A stretch of 64,000 bases of DNA from NCBI GenBank assembly GCA_021295155.1, contig JAJTJC010000036.1, forward strand, positions 1,116,001-1,180,000. The letters are read 5' to 3'. Both the position numbers and the translations under genes were made by a program. Under the pieces are notes generated by a model, which did not search any database, was not told where the DNA came from, and saw only the letters and a list, made by a program, of their open reading frames with translations. Shown here piece by piece: positions 44,738-54,436 of this stretch. The stretch's first letter is position 1; each line of letters starts with the position of its first letter. This DNA comes from Flavobacteriaceae bacterium D16 (GTDB lineage: Bacteria > Bacteroidota > Bacteroidia > Flavobacteriales > Flavobacteriaceae).

Positions 44738-46336
44738 TTACACAGAGACTTCTAATTTAGGTCCTGCATCAATAATTTCCTGATTTACTCCAGCTTCAAA
44801 CTGTTTGAAGTTATTATTGAAGAGCTTGATAAGCTTCTTCTTGGTTTCTTCATACTTCTCTTTGTCTTCCCAGGTGTTCTTAGGTAGCAATACATCTGCT
44901 GGCACATCAGGACAACTCAATGGGATCTGGAAACCAAAGGCTTCATCAGTGGTGTATTCCACATTGTCAAAGTCCTTGTTATGGATAGCATCGATCATGG
45001 CCCTTGTATACTTCAGGTTGATCCTTGATCCCACACCATGGGCTCCACCAGTCCAACCGGTATTCACCAACCATGCTGTAGTATTGTGTTTCTTCATTTT
45101 TTCCGCCAACATTTCAGCATACTTGTTAGGGTGCCACATCATGAAAGCGGCTCCGAAGTTAGAACTGAAGGTTGCCTGAGGCTCAGTTACTCCCATCTCA
45201 GTTCCGGCTACTTTAGCGGTGTACCCCGCAATAAAGTGATAACTGGCCTGTTCAGGGGAAAGTTTACTAACTGGAGGCAATACACCAAAAGCATCACAGG
45301 TAAGGAAAATGATGTTCTCCGGGTGACCTGCCATACAGGGAACCTGAATATTATCTATAAAGGATAATGGATAGGATGCACGTGTATTCTGAGTGATGGA
45401 AGTGTCAGTGTAGTCTACTTCACGAGAATCCTTGTCGTACACTACATTTTCCAGTACCGTTCCAAAACGGATGGCATTGAAAATATCCGGCTCTTTCTCC
45501 GCAGAAAGGTTGATAGCTTTTGCGTAACAACCACCCTCAATATTGAAGACACCATCATCCGTCCAGCAATGCTCATCATCACCTATCAATCTTCGTTTAG
45601 GATCGGCACTTAATGTAGTCTTACCAGTACCGGAAAGACCAAAGAGAATGGTTACATCATCTTTTTCACCAACATTGGCAGAGCAGTGCATTGGTAATAC
45701 TCCCTCTAATGGCATGAGATAGTTCATTACTGTAAAGACTCCTTTCTTCATTTCACCTGCATACTGGGTACCCAGGATCACAATCTCTCTTCTTTCCAGA
45801 TTTAAGTCTACACTGGTCTTTGATGTCATCTCGGAAGTGTATCGGTTAGCTGGGAAACCACCCGCGTTGAATACCACGTAATCTGGTTCACCGAAATTAG
45901 CAAGTTCATCTGCTGTTGGCATGATCAGCATATTCTGCATAAACAAGGCGTGATAGGCACGTGTACACACAATCCGTATTTTAAGACGGTATTTTGGGTC
46001 CCATCCGGCAAATGCATCAACCACAAAAAGATGATCCAGGCTGTTCAGATAGTCCATGGCCCTTTCATGGTTTACCATAAAAGTATGCTCATCCAGGCCC
46101 ATGTTGATTTCACCCCAATCGATATTGTTTTCAGAATCCGGGTGTCTTACTATTCTTTTGTCTTTTGGGCTCCTACCGGTTTTCTCTCCAGAATAGGTCA
46201 TAAGGGCACCAACGTTGGAAATAGCGGTCCCTTTTTCCATTTTTAGTCCCAGTTCATAAAGTACGGGAACACTACTATTCCGGTAAATGGTTTCGGTTTC
46301 AATCCCGTATTGTTTTAAATTAAATGATGCTGTCAT
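44738..46336 (-). CDS. pckA: Phosphoenolpyruvate carboxykinase (ATP)
   Basis: Converts oxaloacetate and ATP to PEP, the first step of gluconeogenesis. 532 residues match the ATP-dependent family. The P-loop is GLSGTGKTTLSADPKR; the kinase/metal segment is GDDEHCWTDDGVFNIEGGCYAK; RYTSEM and TGWTGG are also present. It is divergent from ruvB with a 221-base gap and has a strong terminator. No clear -7 element was found. Together with MaeB in this window it controls the exit of carbon from C4 acids. Confidence 0.97.
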   Translation of the reverse strand: MTASFNLKQYGIETETIYRNSSVPVLYELGLKMEKGTAISNVGALMTYSGEKTGRSPKDKRIVRHPDSENNIDWGEINMGLDEHTFMVNHERAMDYLNSLDHLFVVDAFAGWDPKYRLKIRIVCTRAYHALFMQNMLIMPTADELANFGEPDYVVFNAGGFPANRYTSEMTSKTSVDLNLERREIVILGTQYAGEMKKGVFTVMNYLMPLEGVLPMHCSANVGEKDDVTILFGLSGTGKTTLSADPKRRLIGDDEHCWTDDGVFNIEGGCYAKAINLSAEKEPDIFNAIRFGTVLENVVYDKDSREVDYTDTSITQNTRASYPLSFIDNIQVPCMAGHPENIIFLTCDAFGVLPPVSKLSPEQASYHFIAGYTAKVAGTEMGVTEPQATFSSNFGAAFMMWHPNKYAEMLAEKMKKHNTTAWLVNTGWTGGAHGVGSRINLKYTRAMIDAIHNKDFDNVEYTTDEAFGFQIPLSCPDVPADVLLPKNTWEDKEKYEETKKKLIKLFNNNFKQFEAGVNQEIIDAGPKLEVSV

Positions 46337-46545
46337 GGATTCTAAATTTTGAAGGTTGTCTTTTCTTTTTTCAGGTTAAAACTTTCACTATATAAAATTA
46401 GGTAATGTTCTTAAATACAATGCAAAGTAGAGGATAAATCTCAGTAAAAAAGATGATAATTATCAGTTCAAATCAACATTTGAAAAGGCTCGTTGGAGGC
46501 CTTAATTACTGCAGAGATCAGCAGCTTACCCCTTCCTATTTTTAC

Positions 46546-46553
46546 TATCTTTG
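46546..46553 (+). promoter_or_regulatory. -7 element of ruvB
   Basis: Exact TATCTTTG only four bases before the ATG at 46558. If used, transcription would start at or next to the start codon, giving a leaderless mRNA. No -33 box is visible. Confidence 0.45.
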
Positions 46554-46557
46554 ATTT

Positions 46558-47580
46558 ATGAATGAAAACCTGGATCCCTCAACCGAAAATCTGTCACAAG
46601 AGGAGCTTGCCATTGAGAAAGCCCTTAGACCTATTTCATTTGACGATTTTACAGGTCAGGACCAGGTTTTAGAGAATCTGAAGATCTTTGTTGAGGCGGC
46701 TAACCTGCGTGATGAAGCCCTGGACCATACCTTGTTGCATGGCCCTCCGGGACTGGGTAAAACTACTCTTGCACATATTCTGGCCCATGAACTGGGCGTG
46801 GGAATAAAAGTTACCTCCGGCCCGGTGCTGGATAAACCCGGTGATCTGGCAGGATTACTTACCAATCTGGAAGAACGGGATGTGCTTTTTATCGATGAGA
46901 TCCACAGGTTGAGTCCCATAGTGGAAGAGTATTTGTATTCGGCTATGGAGGACTATAAGATAGACATCATGATCGAAACAGGCCCTAATGCGCGTTCTGT
47001 TCAGATCAACCTCAATCCTTTTACGCTTATTGGAGCAACTACCCGCTCCGGACTACTTACAGCACCCATGCGGGCAAGGTTTGGGATTACCAGTCGACTG
47101 GAGTATTATTCCACCGAGTTGTTGTCAACTATAGTACAGCGTAGTGCCCAAATACTGAAAGTGCCCATCACCATGGAGGCGGCGATTGAGATTGCAGGCA
47201 GGAGCAGGGGAACCCCCAGGATTAGCAATGCCCTGTTACGCAGGGTTCGGGATTTTGCCCAAATCAAGGGAGATGGCAATATTGGTATTGAGATTTCCAG
47301 ATTCGGATTAAAGGCCCTTAATGTGGATGCCCATGGCCTGGATGAAATGGATAATAAGATCCTGGTTACCATTATAGACAAGTTTAAAGGTGGTCCTGTT
47401 GGAATCAGTACACTGGCCACAGCGGTTTCTGAAAATGCAGAAACTATTGAAGAGGTGTACGAGCCTTTCCTAATCCAGCAGGGTTTTATTATGAGGACAC
47501 CGAGGGGCCGGGAAGTGACAGAACTGGCCTATAAACACCTTGGCCGATTAAAGGGAGGATCACAGCCCGGACTTTTTTAA
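46558..47580 (+). CDS. ruvB: Holliday junction branch migration ATPase RuvB
   Basis: AAA+ motor that drives branch migration with RuvA, 340 residues. Visible: [13 protein letters not shown], Walker [13 protein letters not shown], Walker [11 protein letters not shown], sensor 1 LIGATTRSG, sensor 2 [13 protein letters not shown] and the winged-helix end with [16 protein letters not shown]. Its partner ruvA is 9 kb downstream on the same strand. The gene appears to have its own promoter right at the start codon. Confidence 0.98.
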   Translation: MNENLDPSTENLSQEELAIEKALRPISFDDFTGQDQVLENLKIFVEAANLRDEALDHTLLHGPPGLGKTTLAHILAHELGVGIKVTSGPVLDKPGDLAGLLTNLEERDVLFIDEIHRLSPIVEEYLYSAMEDYKIDIMIETGPNARSVQINLNPFTLIGATTRSGLLTAPMRARFGITSRLEYYSTELLSTIVQRSAQILKVPITMEAAIEIAGRSRGTPRISNALLRRVRDFAQIKGDGNIGIEISRFGLKALNVDAHGLDEMDNKILVTIIDKFKGGPVGISTLATAVSENAETIEEVYEPFLIQQGFIMRTPRGREVTELAYKHLGRLKGGSQPGLF

Positions 47581-47624
47581 GAACTTAAGATGCCAAATCT
47601 TAAAATAACCTAATTCAATATCTT

Positions 47625-47843
47625 ATGCCCCTCTTTTCTAAAGAAGAAACACCAGTAAAAGTAGAAGTCCACGGTAAACCCCTTCAATGCAGAATTTGTG
47701 ATCACGACACCTTTTACAAAAGGCGTTCCCAGTTGAATACCCAATTAGCAACCTTCTTTAATGTGGACTGGGCCAATAGAAGTGCTGTTTGCTATGTCTG
47801 CGCCAAATGCAGTCATATCGACTGGTTTTTAGGAGAAAAATGA
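47625..47843 (+). CDS. Small zinc-ribbon protein
   Basis: 72 residues with CRIC at 22-25 and CYVCAKC at 56-62, a two-knuckle zinc ribbon. The middle is a helical segment (RRSQLNTQLATFFNVDW). No enzymatic motif is present; a nucleic-acid or protein-binding role is a guess. Its stop overlaps the P450 start (ATGA), so the two genes are translationally coupled. The upstream gap to ruvB is 44 bases, so it could also be read from the ruvB transcript. Confidence 0.8.
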   Translation: MPLFSKEETPVKVEVHGKPLQCRICDHDTFYKRRSQLNTQLATFFNVDWANRSAVCYVCAKCSHIDWFLGEK

Positions 47844-49165
47844 AGAACCTGCCCACTATATCCAGGCGGGAGGTGTTCAGGAACCGTAAACGGATACTTA
47901 AAAACCCCTTACCCTTTCACCGTGAAAATTTTGAACTTTTGGGAGACACCTTCAGGGTTAAGGTAATGTTGGGACCTGCGGTAGTCTTTACTCGGGATGC
48001 CCGTATTATTGCACACGTACTTCAAAAGAACCATAAGAATTATCAGAAATCGGCATTGCAGACCCGGGATCTTGCCCGTTACATAGGAAAAGGTATTCTC
48101 ACGTCTACCGGGGAACACTGGAGGGTGCATCGCCGGATGATACAACCTGCATTCCACAGAAAGAAACTCGCAGGACTCTTCGATATCATGAAGGCAACTA
48201 TTGCTGCTGAGTTGAAAGGGATAAAGCCTGGAGAAGTTTCAGACATATTTCCTCTGATGGGTGATCTTGCTTTTCAGGTGGTGGCCAGATCGCTGTTCAG
48301 CGGATCAGATATCACCAAACAAATGAAACGCCTGCAGGAAATTACGGAGGACAATCAGCGTATGCTGATCCAGGAGATGCGCCAACCCTATTTGAAATGG
48401 TGGTTTCACCTGAGCGGCAGGGTCAAGCGGCATCTGAAGATGGCAGAGGAAGGCAGAAGCCTGCTGAATGAGCTTATTGAACGACGTATTGCGAGTAAAC
48501 AACAACCAGACGACCTATTGGATATGTTGTTAACTTCCCGCTATGAAGATGGTAGCCCAATGCCCAGAAGGCAACTTATAGACGAAGTACTGATCCTGTT
48601 TACTGCAGGGCACGAAACTACCGCCAATGCCCTGAGTTTTACCCTGCATCTGCTGGCAAATCACCCTGAAATACAGGAAAAACTTTATAAGGAAGTATGC
48701 GCAATCGATTGGGAAGCAGTTGACCTCATAGCGGAATTACCCAAATTGCAATACACCAAACAATGTATAGAGGAAGCCCTGAGGTTATACCCGCCTGTTT
48801 ACGTAATAGACCGGGTAACTGTGCAACAGGATAAGGCCGGTGCACTTGACTTTCCCAGAGATACGCTGGTATTACTTTCCATATTTGAATTACACCGTTC
48901 CCGGAAGCATTGGGAAGAACCGGAAGAATACAAACCGGAACGCTTCGCCCCTGATCGTAAAAAGGATTTATCCCGGGTGTATTATCCCTTTGGCGGTGGC
49001 CCCAGGATGTGTGTGGGTAATAATTTCGCCATGTATGAAATGATGATTGCTCTTGGACTAATAGCAAAGCAATATCGTTTGGAGTCCCCTTTAAAGGAGC
49101 TCCAACTGGATCCGCTGATATCCCTGAAACCGAAAACAGTTCCCGTTCTTTTCCATCCCAGGTAA
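47840..49165 (+). CDS. Cytochrome P450
   Basis: Heme-thiolate monooxygenase, 441 residues from the ATG at 47840, which overlaps the zinc-ribbon stop. A longer upstream frame is a shadow of that gene. Signatures: I-helix AGHETTANALSF, K-helix EEALRL (ExxR) and heme-binding loop FGGGPRMCVGNNF with Cys391 as iron ligand. There is no signal peptide or membrane anchor, so it is soluble. No ferredoxin or reductase gene is next to it, so its electron donor must be elsewhere. The fold resembles CYP102/CYP4-like enzymes that hydroxylate fatty acids or terpenoids; substrate unknown. Confidence 0.95.
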   Translation: MKNLPTISRREVFRNRKRILKNPLPFHRENFELLGDTFRVKVMLGPAVVFTRDARIIAHVLQKNHKNYQKSALQTRDLARYIGKGILTSTGEHWRVHRRMIQPAFHRKKLAGLFDIMKATIAAELKGIKPGEVSDIFPLMGDLAFQVVARSLFSGSDITKQMKRLQEITEDNQRMLIQEMRQPYLKWWFHLSGRVKRHLKMAEEGRSLLNELIERRIASKQQPDDLLDMLLTSRYEDGSPMPRRQLIDEVLILFTAGHETTANALSFTLHLLANHPEIQEKLYKEVCAIDWEAVDLIAELPKLQYTKQCIEEALRLYPPVYVIDRVTVQQDKAGALDFPRDTLVLLSIFELHRSRKHWEEPEEYKPERFAPDRKKDLSRVYYPFGGGPRMCVGNNFAMYEMMIALGLIAKQYRLESPLKELQLDPLISLKPKTVPVLFHPR

Positions 49166-49202
49166 TCTATCAAGGGAAATATGTTTATCAGAATCACCTT
49201 AC

Positions 49203-49220
49203 AAATGACCAAGGTCATTT
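49203..49220. promoter_or_regulatory. 18-bp perfect palindrome upstream of the AraC-type regulator
   Basis: AAATGACC, two bases AA, then GGTCATTT. It is symmetric over 8+8 bases with a 2-base centre, too small a loop for a terminator, so a protein-binding site is more likely. It lies 38 bases after the P450 stop and about 93 bases before the regulator's ATG. Confidence 0.55.
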
Positions 49221-49312
49221 CAGTTTAAACTAAGATTTTATAACTAGTTGGATTGTTAAAGAATTATGTTGTGGCTTTAAGGCTACAGCATCCAGTGCAA
49301 TTGAAAGGTGAA

Positions 49313-51247
49313 ATGACCAACTCAGCTTCAAAGGATCCATTAGTTATCAGAAAACTCAAAGCTATTCTTGAAACCCACCTGGAGAATGAACACTTTGGGG
49401 TAAGCGAACTTGCCAAGAAAGCCGGCCTTAGTCGTTCCAGCCTGCACCGAAAAGTCCATGCCTACAATGGTAATTCCACCTCTCAGTTTATCCGCGAGTT
49501 CCGCCTGAAGAAAGCCATGGAAATGTTGCTTGATGGAGAAGAGACCGCATCAGAAGTAGCCTATAGGGTAGGATTTTCCAGTCCAACCTATTTCAATACC
49601 TGTTTTAAAGTATACTACGGCTACCCTCCGGGTGAAGTAAAATTGAGAGGTGGTTCATCAGATGAGCAAAAAGGCCATATAGTAAACACCTATCCGCAGG
49701 TAAGGACCAAGGACAGAATCACTTATCTAAACAGAAGACTTAAGCATACCAAACGATGGATAGTGGTGCTCGCCATAGGAATTGGCGTCACCATGGCCTG
49801 GGCAGCATCGTACTATATCGATGCCAAAGAAGAACCACAGTCTGCTGAGTTAGCTATTGTAAAAGAAGAAAATTCAATCGCTGTGCTGCCCTTTAAGAAT
49901 TTAAGCGGGGATCCTGATATGGACCGGATATGCTATGCCATGACGGATGCTGTTATTACTGGGCTAAATGAACTGGAGTCTGTGATAGTAACCCCTCATA
50001 ATAAGGTACTCAAATATGCGGATACTGAAAAGGACGCACCAACAATAGCAGAAGAATTAGGGGTTGACCAGATTATTTTTGGGAACTACCAGAAATATGG
50101 GGAAGAGAACAGTTTCAACTGGCATGTAATTGACGGCCCAGAGAATTCCATCCTAACTTCGAAAAGGTTTAATACAGACTGGAATTTAGAAGAAATGTTC
50201 AGCATACAGGCAGATGTTGTCGAAAATATCGCAACACAATTGCAAATTAATCTAAGAGGTGAAGAATTTTCTGATATTGATCAGTTCCCTACCAAAAATA
50301 GAGAGGCCTATGATCAATGGATGTTAGGCGCATATCTAGCATCTACAGGTACAAAAGAAAACCGGGAAAACGCCATCCAATATTTTAAAAAGGCGATTGC
50401 CCTGGATGAAGCTTTCGTCTATCCTTATTTAGAGATGGCTTACCTCTACTTATGGGGCGGAACAATTCACGGACGGATAACCCAGGAAGAAGGATGGTAC
50501 AAAGCCAAGGAATATCTGGGAAAAGTTAAAAAAATTGACAGTACAAATCTATTTGTACAGCAACTCCTATTAGATGGTCTTTACGTCTATGAATGGGATT
50601 TTGAAACCATGGAGCGGGAATATAAAAAGTCCAGTGCGGCAAGTATTTATCTCTTACAAACTGGAAGGACCGAAGAAGCGCTGGACATGATAAATGATCG
50701 TATTGAAAAACGTCCGAATTCGGCATTCATCTATACAAAGAAAGCCGAAACCCTCTTTCATCTGGCTAGATATGAAGAAGCATTTGATCTCCTGGAAAGT
50801 AAGGACAGTTTGATCATAAGGCATTTGGCTTCTTTGAGGGAAGCTGCCAAGCTCTGCTTCTATTTGCAAAACTATGAACGCTCTAAATGGTATCTGGAGC
50901 AGTACATGGTCAAAAATAAAGAAAGACCACCGATTATTATTTGGCTCAAGGCATTACATAACTCACTAGAGGATAATACGACTGAATTAGAATCGAACTT
51001 GAATATTCTTAGAAGTCAGTATTTAGAGGAAGTTTCCGGCAGTCCAGCCTGGTTCCTGGCCTTATATTATTGTTGGTCTGGAGACCGTGAAAAGGCTTTT
51101 GAATGGCTTCAAAAGTCATATGACAGGCATGAAGTGGAAATGATCTGGCTACGGGAAGAATCTGTTTTAATACCCCTGCGAAGCGACCCCAGATATGTCG
51201 ATTTATACCATAAGGTGGGTTTTCCCACGCCTCCACGTCCCAATTGA
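49313..51247 (+). CDS. Membrane-tethered AraC-type regulator with TolB-like and TPR sensor region
   Basis: About 644 residues from the ATG at 49313, which has an AAGGTG ribosome-binding-like site; a TTG at 49253 would extend it. Residues 15-110 are an AraC-type double HTH (FGVSELAKKAGLSRSSLHRKVHAY, ASEVAYRVGFSSPTYFNTCFK). One membrane span lies at about 148-168 (WIVVLAIGIGVTMAWAA). After it comes a TolB/FlgO-like domain (ENSIAVLPFKNLSGDPDMDR, about 183-320), then helical TPR-like repeats to the end. The layout resembles CadC-like one-component sensors, with DNA binding inside and sensing outside. Ligand and targets are unknown. Confidence 0.88.
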   Translation: MTNSASKDPLVIRKLKAILETHLENEHFGVSELAKKAGLSRSSLHRKVHAYNGNSTSQFIREFRLKKAMEMLLDGEETASEVAYRVGFSSPTYFNTCFKVYYGYPPGEVKLRGGSSDEQKGHIVNTYPQVRTKDRITYLNRRLKHTKRWIVVLAIGIGVTMAWAASYYIDAKEEPQSAELAIVKEENSIAVLPFKNLSGDPDMDRICYAMTDAVITGLNELESVIVTPHNKVLKYADTEKDAPTIAEELGVDQIIFGNYQKYGEENSFNWHVIDGPENSILTSKRFNTDWNLEEMFSIQADVVENIATQLQINLRGEEFSDIDQFPTKNREAYDQWMLGAYLASTGTKENRENAIQYFKKAIALDEAFVYPYLEMAYLYLWGGTIHGRITQEEGWYKAKEYLGKVKKIDSTNLFVQQLLLDGLYVYEWDFETMEREYKKSSAASIYLLQTGRTEEALDMINDRIEKRPNSAFIYTKKAETLFHLARYEEAFDLLESKDSLIIRHLASLREAAKLCFYLQNYERSKWYLEQYMVKNKERPPIIIWLKALHNSLEDNTTELESNLNILRSQYLEEVSGSPAWFLALYYCWSGDREKAFEWLQKSYDRHEVEMIWLREESVLIPLRSDPRYVDLYHKVGFPTPPRPN

Positions 51248-51400
51248 AAAAGCACTTTGCTTGGAACCTTTCTGGGACTGGATTTAAAGACTTCCAAAAA
51301 AACTTGAAATCATCCGGGACATAGCTGTTTAGTCTTGCAACACCATTTAAATGATCCTTGGGTTAATAAATTTGATTATTAATCCTTTAAATCGTTAGTC

Positions 51401-51916
51401 ATGAAAAAATGGATGTTTGGCTTACTGTTTTTAGGTCTGGCCAGCCTAACATTTGCACAGGACCGTCCCAAGGATGATGTCCGAACAGTTGAACTGGAAG
51501 GTGTTGAATTGACCTCACCCAATTACGATTACCTGGCAGAAGTCCGGGAACCGGGAGTTTCTCCAACTATTGGCAAACTAGAACTAGAAGTTGCCAACTT
51601 TGATCTTAAGGAATCTCCTATGTACAATAAGATAGACAAAGCCTACGAAGTGTTCTTTGAAAACCACAAAGGAAAAATTGTAGCCGTTTATGATGAAAAC
51701 GGAAAGATCATTTCTGCCTTTGAAAGGTTTGGAGATGTAATGGTACCGAATACTGTGAGGGAAACAGTATTTCAGGCGTATCCTGACTGGAACATGAATG
51801 GTAACAAATATGTTGTGACCTATTATCGCGATAAGGGAGCAAAAAAGACCTACCATTTCCAACTTGAGAAAAACAATAAGAAAAAGAATCTGAAAATGAC
51901 ATGGGAAAGGATGTAA
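51401..51916 (+). CDS. Secreted protein of unknown function (PepSY-like pattern)
   Basis: 171 residues with a signal peptide (MKKWMFGLLFLGLASLTFAQ). The mature part contains FENHKGKIVAVYDENGKIISAFERF and VVTYYRDKGAKKTYHFQLEK, alternating strand patterns similar to PepSY-like periplasmic proteins; this is a weak resemblance. A TAAATTTG -7 element lies at 51367-51374, 27 bases before the ATG. A strong terminator follows. It is probably a single-gene unit. Confidence 0.75.
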   Translation: MKKWMFGLLFLGLASLTFAQDRPKDDVRTVELEGVELTSPNYDYLAEVREPGVSPTIGKLELEVANFDLKESPMYNKIDKAYEVFFENHKGKIVAVYDENGKIISAFERFGDVMVPNTVRETVFQAYPDWNMNGNKYVVTYYRDKGAKKTYHFQLEKNNKKKNLKMTWERM

Positions 51917-51943
51917 TATTTCAAACTGACTATCCAGATGATT

Positions 51944-51978
51944 AAATCGCCCAAATACAAATTGGGCGATTTTTTTAC
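51944..51978 (+). terminator. Intrinsic terminator
   Basis: Perfect 11-bp stem AAATCGCCCAA / TTGGGCGATTT with a 7-base loop and a following T-run. It ends the secreted-protein gene and separates it from queG. Confidence 0.93.
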
Positions 51979-52015
51979 TTCTGTATTACGGCAGTTAATG
52001 ATAGTCAGGATTCCT

Positions 52016-52045
52016 TATTTTTGGGCAACCATGGTATCTGCCCAA
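52016..52045 (+). promoter_or_regulatory. -7 element and start-codon hairpin of queG
   Basis: TATTTTTG at 52016-52023 matches the -7 consensus and ends seven bases before the queG ATG at 52031. TTGGGCA (52021-52027) and TGCCCAA (52039-52045) are a perfect 7-bp inverted repeat whose 11-base loop contains the ATG. If transcription starts at the ATG, the left arm is not in the RNA and the repeat would act only as DNA. Confidence 0.4.
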
Positions 52046-52951
52046 AAACATACTCAAGCAATCAAAGCCGAAGCCAAACGCCTCGGCTTTTTGTCATGCG
52101 GTATATCCAAAGCCGAATTCCTCGAAGAGGAGGCTCCCCGCCTGGAAAAATGGCTTAAAAAGGGGATGCAGGGGGAAATGCAGTATATGGAAAACCATTT
52201 CGATAAGCGACTGGATCCGCGTTTGCTTGTAGATGACGCCAAATCTGTGATCTCCGTATTACTCAATTATTACCCTGAAAAAACTCAGGACGAAGGGACT
52301 TATAAGATATCACGCTATGCCTATGGGCAGGATTACCATCATGTGATGAAAACAAAACTAAGGCAACTTCTGGAATACATAGAGGAAACCATAGGCGAGG
52401 TAAGCGGCAGGGCTTTTGTAGATTCAGCTCCCGTTTTGGATAAAGCCTGGGCAGCGAAGAGCGGACTGGGCTGGATAGGGAAAAACAGCAACCTGCTAAC
52501 CCAACAGCTAGGCTCCTATTATTTTATCGGAGAATTGATTCTTGACCTGGAACTGGAATATGACAGCGCCACAACCGACCATTGCGGGAGCTGTACGGCC
52601 TGCCTGGATGCCTGCCCTACCCAGGCCATAGTTGAACCTTATGTAGTAGACGGCAGCAAATGCATTTCCTATTTTACCATAGAATTGAAAAATGAAATTC
52701 CTAATGAGGTAAAAGGCCAATTTGACGATTGGATATTTGGTTGTGATGTCTGCCAGGAGGTCTGCCCCTGGAACCGCTTTTCCAAACCCCATCAGGAACC
52801 TTTATTCCAGCCCCATCCGGAGCTGCTGTCTATGACCAAAAAAGACTGGGAGGAAATTACAGAGGAGGTTTTTCGTAAAGTCTTCAAAAAATCCGCTGTA
52901 AAACGCACCAAATATGGTGGCCTAAAGCGAAATATTAGGTTTCTCCAATGA
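52031..52951 (+). CDS. queG: Epoxyqueuosine reductase
   Basis: Last step of queuosine synthesis in tRNA, a cobalamin and Fe-S enzyme. 306 residues from the ATG at 52031 ([20 protein letters not shown]); the longer frame from 51938 would run through a terminator. Two 4Fe-4S motifs are present: [16 protein letters not shown] and [13 protein letters not shown]. Other family marks are [20 protein letters not shown], the catalytic-Asp segment [15 protein letters not shown] and [11 protein letters not shown]. The C-terminal [12 protein letters not shown] is typical. It lacks the HEAT extension of some homologues. Confidence 0.95.
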   Translation: MVSAQKHTQAIKAEAKRLGFLSCGISKAEFLEEEAPRLEKWLKKGMQGEMQYMENHFDKRLDPRLLVDDAKSVISVLLNYYPEKTQDEGTYKISRYAYGQDYHHVMKTKLRQLLEYIEETIGEVSGRAFVDSAPVLDKAWAAKSGLGWIGKNSNLLTQQLGSYYFIGELILDLELEYDSATTDHCGSCTACLDACPTQAIVEPYVVDGSKCISYFTIELKNEIPNEVKGQFDDWIFGCDVCQEVCPWNRFSKPHQEPLFQPHPELLSMTKKDWEEITEEVFRKVFKKSAVKRTKYGGLKRNIRFLQ

Positions 52952-53052
52952 GGTTTTCGATGAAGTAGCCCGATAAAGTCCTATATTGGAACTTTGTTTT
53001 TGAGTTGTGTTAAAAGGCAATTCTTATAAATAACCGCAGATTCAAGTGACCA

Positions 53053-54369
53053 ATGAGAATAAAAAAACCAACCCTTAGTTTTTGGCAGATTTTCAACATG
53101 AACGTCGGATTTTTGGGGATACAGTACAGCTTTGGACTCCAGCAAAGTGCTATAAACCCAATATTCCTGTTTTTAGGCGCCTCTGAGGAAATTTTACCCA
53201 TATTGAATATTGCAGGCCCGGTAACCGGATTGGTTGTGCAACCCTTAGTTGGCGCTATCTCAGACAAAACCTGGTCACCCCGATGGGGCCGAAGAAAGCC
53301 ATTTTTCCTTATCGGAGCCGTTTTGGGAAGTCTATGCTTATTTGCCTTTCCGCTTAGTCCTGCCTTGTGGTTTGCCGTAGGACTTTTATGGATATTGGAT
53401 GTGGGTAATAATATGGCTATGGAGCCATACAGGGCTTTTGTAGGCGACAAGCTTCCTGAGAAACAGCTTAGTATTGGCTATCAGATGCAGAGCCTGTTTG
53501 TTGGTGCTGGTATTTTGCTCGCCAACGCCTCGATATTTTTGTTTCAGGACTGGTTTGGCGGAGGTGAAGAAGTAACTGGTCAGGTTCCAAAATGGTTGTA
53601 TTATTCTTTCTTTATCGGGTCTTTTTTATCCGTCGCTACCATCTTATGGTCGGTTTTAAAAACACCGGAAATACCACCCACGGAAGAGGAACTTGCAGAG
53701 ATTAACCGGCATAAGGCTTTGTCGTTTTCAGAACGCTTCAAGGTCCCTTTTATAGAGATTGCCCATGCAGTTAAAGATATGCCGAAGTTTATGTGGAGCC
53801 TTTCCTTAGTTTATTTATTCCAGTGGTATGCCCTTTTCATTTACTGGCAGTTTATCACACCGCTATTCAGGGCAACGATGGGATTTGATACTTCCGAAGC
53901 TGCAGCCCAGGCCGCAAAGATGAGCACCACTTATAATATAGTAACCGCTGTGGTTGCCCTTATTCTGGTGCCCCTGACCATGAAGTTTGGTGGCAAAAGA
54001 ATATATGCCCTGAGCCTGTTTGGTACCTCTATCGCCCTTTTTACCATTCCCCATATTGCGGATCCGGTTTATGTTTTGTTTCCGATGGTCTTATTTGGAA
54101 TTGGTTGGGCGGCTATGATGGGGATTCCCTACAGTATGGTGTCTAAAATCGTTCCTCAGGAAAGGAGAGGGGTCTACATGGGAATTCTTAATATGATGAT
54201 TGTGATTCCTATGGGTATACAAACCTTGTCCTTCGGACCTATCTTTAAAAACCTCTTGGGGTCAAATTCGGTGAACGCTATGCTGTTTGCCGGAGCGTGC
54301 TTTTTAATTGCCGGAAGTCTTGCCCTAAGGTTAAAGGTGGTCAAAGATCCTAACGGAGACGACTTATAG
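53053..54369 (+). CDS. MFS sugar transporter (SLC45/GPH-like)
   Basis: 438 residues, twelve membrane helices. The first half contains the family motif ISDKTWSPRWGRRKPFFLIGAV and an early FLGIQYSFGLQQSAINPIF. The loop between halves is short and polar (PEIPPTEEELAEINRHK). The pattern matches SLC45-type sucrose/maltose/proton symporters common in Flavobacteriaceae. Direction and exact sugar are inferred. The gene stands alone, with about 100 bases on each side. Confidence 0.88.
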   Translation: MRIKKPTLSFWQIFNMNVGFLGIQYSFGLQQSAINPIFLFLGASEEILPILNIAGPVTGLVVQPLVGAISDKTWSPRWGRRKPFFLIGAVLGSLCLFAFPLSPALWFAVGLLWILDVGNNMAMEPYRAFVGDKLPEKQLSIGYQMQSLFVGAGILLANASIFLFQDWFGGGEEVTGQVPKWLYYSFFIGSFLSVATILWSVLKTPEIPPTEEELAEINRHKALSFSERFKVPFIEIAHAVKDMPKFMWSLSLVYLFQWYALFIYWQFITPLFRATMGFDTSEAAAQAAKMSTTYNIVTAVVALILVPLTMKFGGKRIYALSLFGTSIALFTIPHIADPVYVLFPMVLFGIGWAAMMGIPYSMVSKIVPQERRGVYMGILNMMIVIPMGIQTLSFGPIFKNLLGSNSVNAMLFAGACFLIAGSLALRLKVVKDPNGDDL

Positions 54370-54436
54370 TTTGGATTCCAACTCCTGTTGTTTTTAGAGG
54401 AAGGTGAGATTTAAAACGGTATTATAATTAAGTGTT

